From JACPLA01 sp964602055 (GTDB lineage: Bacteria; Bacteroidota; Ignavibacteria; UBA10030), in NCBI GenBank assembly GCA_964602055.1, contig CAZRPU010000070.1:1-9037 (forward strand): a stretch of 9,037 nt of DNA, read 5' to 3'. The translations under genes and the position numbers were made by a program. The notes below the pieces were generated by a model, which saw nothing but the letters and a program-made list of their open reading frames with translations, was not told where the DNA came from and made no database searches. Of this stretch, positions 7,178 through 9,037 are shown piece by piece (the first letter of the stretch is position 1; each line of letters opens with the position of its first letter).

Positions 7178-7883
7178 CAAAAAGAGTTTGGATCTTCAAC
7201 CGCCAGACCATCCACGCGGCCTCGAAAACAATGTTCTGTGACATTTTGGAAACACCGACCCTCCGATCAACAAACACGATCGGAATCTCGCACACCCGAA
7301 ATCCTTTCTTCCATGCAAGGAAGTTCATCTCTATCTGAAACGCGTACCCGTTCGAATTGATCGAATCGAGGTCGATGCTTTCGAGGACTTTGCGCCGGTA
7401 GCATTTGAACCCTCCTGTTGCATCGCGCACGGGCATTCCCGTGATATAGCGGGTGTACATGTTGGCCATCATGCTGAGCATGAGCCTCCGCATGGGCCAG
7501 TTGACCACATTGACGCCGGAAATGTATCGGGAGCCGATAACGAGATCACATTCCTTCGCTTTCTTCAGCAGTTTCGGCAGCTCGTTGGGATCATGCGAAA
7601 AATCGGCATCCATTTCAAAAACAAAATCATAATCGCGTTCCAGCGCATACTTGAAGCCGGCAACGTATGCCGTACCCAGGCCGAGCTTTTGCGGCCGCGT
7701 GATCAGGTGGACGCGGGGATCGGTCTCCTGCAGAAGTTTGACGAGGCCCGCCGTTCCGTCGGGGGAATTGTCGTCGACGACAAGCACTTCGAATTCCTTG
7801 CCGAAGGCAAGAATACGGGGGACGAGCTCCGGAATATTGTCGGCTTCGTTATACGTCGGAATGACAACCAGAGAACGGGTCAT
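7167..7883 (-). CDS. Polyprenol-phosphate mannose synthase-like GT2 (DPM1/Ppm1 type)
   Basis: This 238-residue single-domain GT2 enzyme matches the soluble DPM1/Ppm1 form, which makes a polyprenyl-phosphate-linked hexose from a nucleotide sugar at the cytoplasmic face of the membrane. Visible motifs are VVIPTYNEADNI (6-17), LVVDDNSPDGTA, LGLGTAYVAGFKYAL, MDADFSHDP (DxD-type metal site with the following His-Asp), IGSRYI, ATGGFKCYRR and the C-terminal FVDRRVGVSKMSQNI. No transmembrane tail is present, unlike GtrB or ArnC relatives. ATG at 7883 lies 40 bases after the aminotransferase stop, with no obvious Shine-Dalgarno. The product could serve as donor for a periplasmic GT-C glycosyltransferase acting on proteins or glycans; no such enzyme is in this window. 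Mannose as the sugar is typical of the family but not proven here. Confidence 0.93.
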   Translation of the reverse strand: MTRSLVVIPTYNEADNIPELVPRILAFGKEFEVLVVDDNSPDGTAGLVKLLQETDPRVHLITRPQKLGLGTAYVAGFKYALERDYDFVFEMDADFSHDPNELPKLLKKAKECDLVIGSRYISGVNVVNWPMRRLMLSMMANMYTRYITGMPVRDATGGFKCYRRKVLESIDLDSINSNGYAFQIEMNFLAWKKGFRVCEIPIVFVDRRVGVSKMSQNIVFEAAWMVWRLKIQTLFDAF

Positions 7884-7923
7884 GATTGGTCTGATGGTGA
7901 ACCTGAGAATGTGAGCAGGCCCG

Positions 7924-9024
7924 CTACAAAGGGGCCTTCAGGAGCGCTTGAATGATGAAGGATTGCTGCTCTTCCGTGAGTTCTGTGTGCATGGGAAGCG
8001 AGAGAACTTCGCGGGCCGCTTCCTCGGTCACAGGGAATGTCCCTTCAGGCTTCCCGACATCCCTGAACGCCTCCTGACGATGCAGGGGAATGGGATAATA
8101 GATGGCGTGGGGAACTTTTTGTTCCGTCAGGCTTCGGACAGCCGCATCGCGGTTCTTCACGCGGACGGTGTACTGGTGAAAAATATGCCTGCCAAAAGGG
8201 GCTTCGTACGGGACAACAATGTTCTTTCCAGCAAGCATGGCGGTATAACGCGCTGCAGCCGCCCGCCTGCTCTCGTGCCATTCCTCAAGATACTTGATCT
8301 TGACACTCAATATCGCCGCCTGGAGGGCATCGAGACGGCTGTTCACGCCGAGAATCTCATGCTGATAGCGGGTCCGCGAGCCATGGACAGTGATCATTCT
8401 CATCTTTTCGGCAAGACGATCGTCGTTTGTTACCACCATACCGGCATCCCCGAACGCACCCAGATTCTTGCTCGGAAAGAAGCTGATGGCCCCTATCGCC
8501 CCTATCCCCCCCGCTTTCTTTCCTTTGTACTCGGCCCCCATCGCCTGGGCCGCATCTTCAAGCACGGGTATGCCGTGCTCCGAAGCCGTCTTCATGAGGG
8601 GATCCATGTCGACGGGCTGACCGTACAAATGGACAGGGATGATGGCTTTCGTCTTCGGAGTAATGGCTTTTTCGATTTTCGAGGTGTCGATATTGAACGT
8701 CTTTCGATCGATGTCGACATAGACAGGCTTTGCCCCCAGAAGTACGATGGTCTCGGTCGTTGCTACGAACGTAAAGGGCGTTGTGATGACTTCGTCTCCC
8801 GGCCCGATGCCAAGAGCCATCATGGCGACCTGCAGCGCATCAGTGCCCGAGGCACAACCGACCGCATGCTTCACGCCGAGATAGCGCGCAGCGGAAGCTT
8901 CAAAGTCGGCAACTGCCGGCCCAAGGACAAACTGGCCCGAGTCGAGGACACGATGAACTGCCTCATCGATTTCGGCCTTTATTTTCCTGTATTGGCCGAC
9001 CACGTCGACCATTTGAAGGTTCAT
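7924..9024 (-). CDS. DegT/DnrJ/EryC1/StrS PLP-dependent sugar aminotransferase (WbpE-like)
   Basis: This 366-residue protein has the standard length of nucleotide-sugar aminotransferases that convert a keto-sugar nucleotide to an amino sugar using glutamate and PLP. GCASGTDAL (56-64) forms the phosphate-binding turn, VLEDAAQAMGA (154-164) carries the Asp that contacts the pyridine nitrogen, and SFFPSKNLGAFGDAG (181-195) holds the Schiff-base lysine K186. VNSRLDALQAA and the C-terminal HAIYYPIPLH also match the family. The text around GQPVDMDPL, FFPSKNLG and GVNSRLDALQAAIL resembles WbpE, the UDP-2-acetamido-3-keto-glucuronate aminotransferase, but 3-amino or 4-amino sugar specificity cannot be settled from motifs. 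ATG at 9024 has only 13 bases upstream in the window, so its promoter or a preceding gene cannot be judged. It is the first gene of the visible run. Confidence 0.95.
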   Translation of the reverse strand: MNLQMVDVVGQYRKIKAEIDEAVHRVLDSGQFVLGPAVADFEASAARYLGVKHAVGCASGTDALQVAMMALGIGPGDEVITTPFTFVATTETIVLLGAKPVYVDIDRKTFNIDTSKIEKAITPKTKAIIPVHLYGQPVDMDPLMKTASEHGIPVLEDAAQAMGAEYKGKKAGGIGAIGAISFFPSKNLGAFGDAGMVVTNDDRLAEKMRMITVHGSRTRYQHEILGVNSRLDALQAAILSVKIKYLEEWHESRRAAAARYTAMLAGKNIVVPYEAPFGRHIFHQYTVRVKNRDAAVRSLTEQKVPHAIYYPIPLHRQEAFRDVGKPEGTFPVTEEAAREVLSLPMHTELTEEQQSFIIQALLKAPL

Positions 9025-9037
9025 AGATTAGGGTTCA

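Noticed and set aside
7884..7923. Terminator or promoter in the 40-base gap between the aminotransferase and the mannose-synthase gene
   Set aside because: No inverted repeat followed by a T-run and no convincing promoter elements are visible on the minus strand.
1..9037. CRISPR array, tRNA, rRNA or insertion sequence
   Set aside because: No regularly spaced direct repeats, cloverleaf-like segments, transposase motifs or terminal inverted repeats were seen, and the window is almost fully coding.

Overview
All eight genes in this window lie on the minus strand and cover almost every base. The largest gap between genes is about 40 bases, and several neighbours overlap. It reads as one long co-directional transcription unit running from right to left. 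The left-most gene is a secreted protein that ends in an NYPNPFNPSTTIKF-type C-terminal region, typical of type IX secretion (T9SS) cargo. Together with the Bacteroidota-style PESCSSILW segment in AccA and weak or absent Shine-Dalgarno sequences at several genes, this points to the Bacteroidota/Ignavibacteriota/Chlorobiota branch of the FCB group. An Ignavibacteria-like lineage is my best guess. The assignment is inferred from motifs; no marker gene is present.

In transcription order (right to left) the layout is as follows. (1) 9024-7924, a DegT/DnrJ/EryC1/StrS PLP sugar aminotransferase. (2) 7883-7167, a soluble polyprenol-phosphate mannose synthase-type GT2. (3) 7177-5108, an unusual fusion of a WbbL-type GT2 glycosyltransferase to a complete WbaP-like membrane scaffold whose phosphoglycosyl-transferase domain is shortened and lacks the catalytic Asp-Glu pair. 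(4) 5089-4139, AccA, the carboxyltransferase alpha subunit of acetyl-CoA carboxylase. (5) 4135-3725, a YbgC-type hotdog acyl-CoA thioesterase with a TTG start. (6) 3728-3555, a 57-residue Trm112/YcaR zinc-ribbon protein with a GTG start. (7) 3523-2036, a Wzx-like polysaccharide flippase. (8) 2039 to beyond base 1, a putative secreted zinc metalloprotease with HEFQH and NEGLSEY motifs, cut off at its C-terminus by the window edge.

Genes 1, 2, 3 and 7 fit a surface-glycan or lipid-linked oligosaccharide pathway: amino-sugar formation, a polyprenol-phosphate sugar donor, glycan extension at the membrane, and flipping. Genes 4-6 are lipid-metabolism and small housekeeping functions inserted between the glycan genes. 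Gene 8 is a predicted exported protein whose ATG overlaps the flippase stop codon.

The two most notable points are the GT2/pseudo-phosphoglycosyltransferase fusion and the translational coupling of a T9SS-type metalloprotease to a glycan flippase. I see no RNA genes, CRISPR arrays, insertion sequences or clear terminators.
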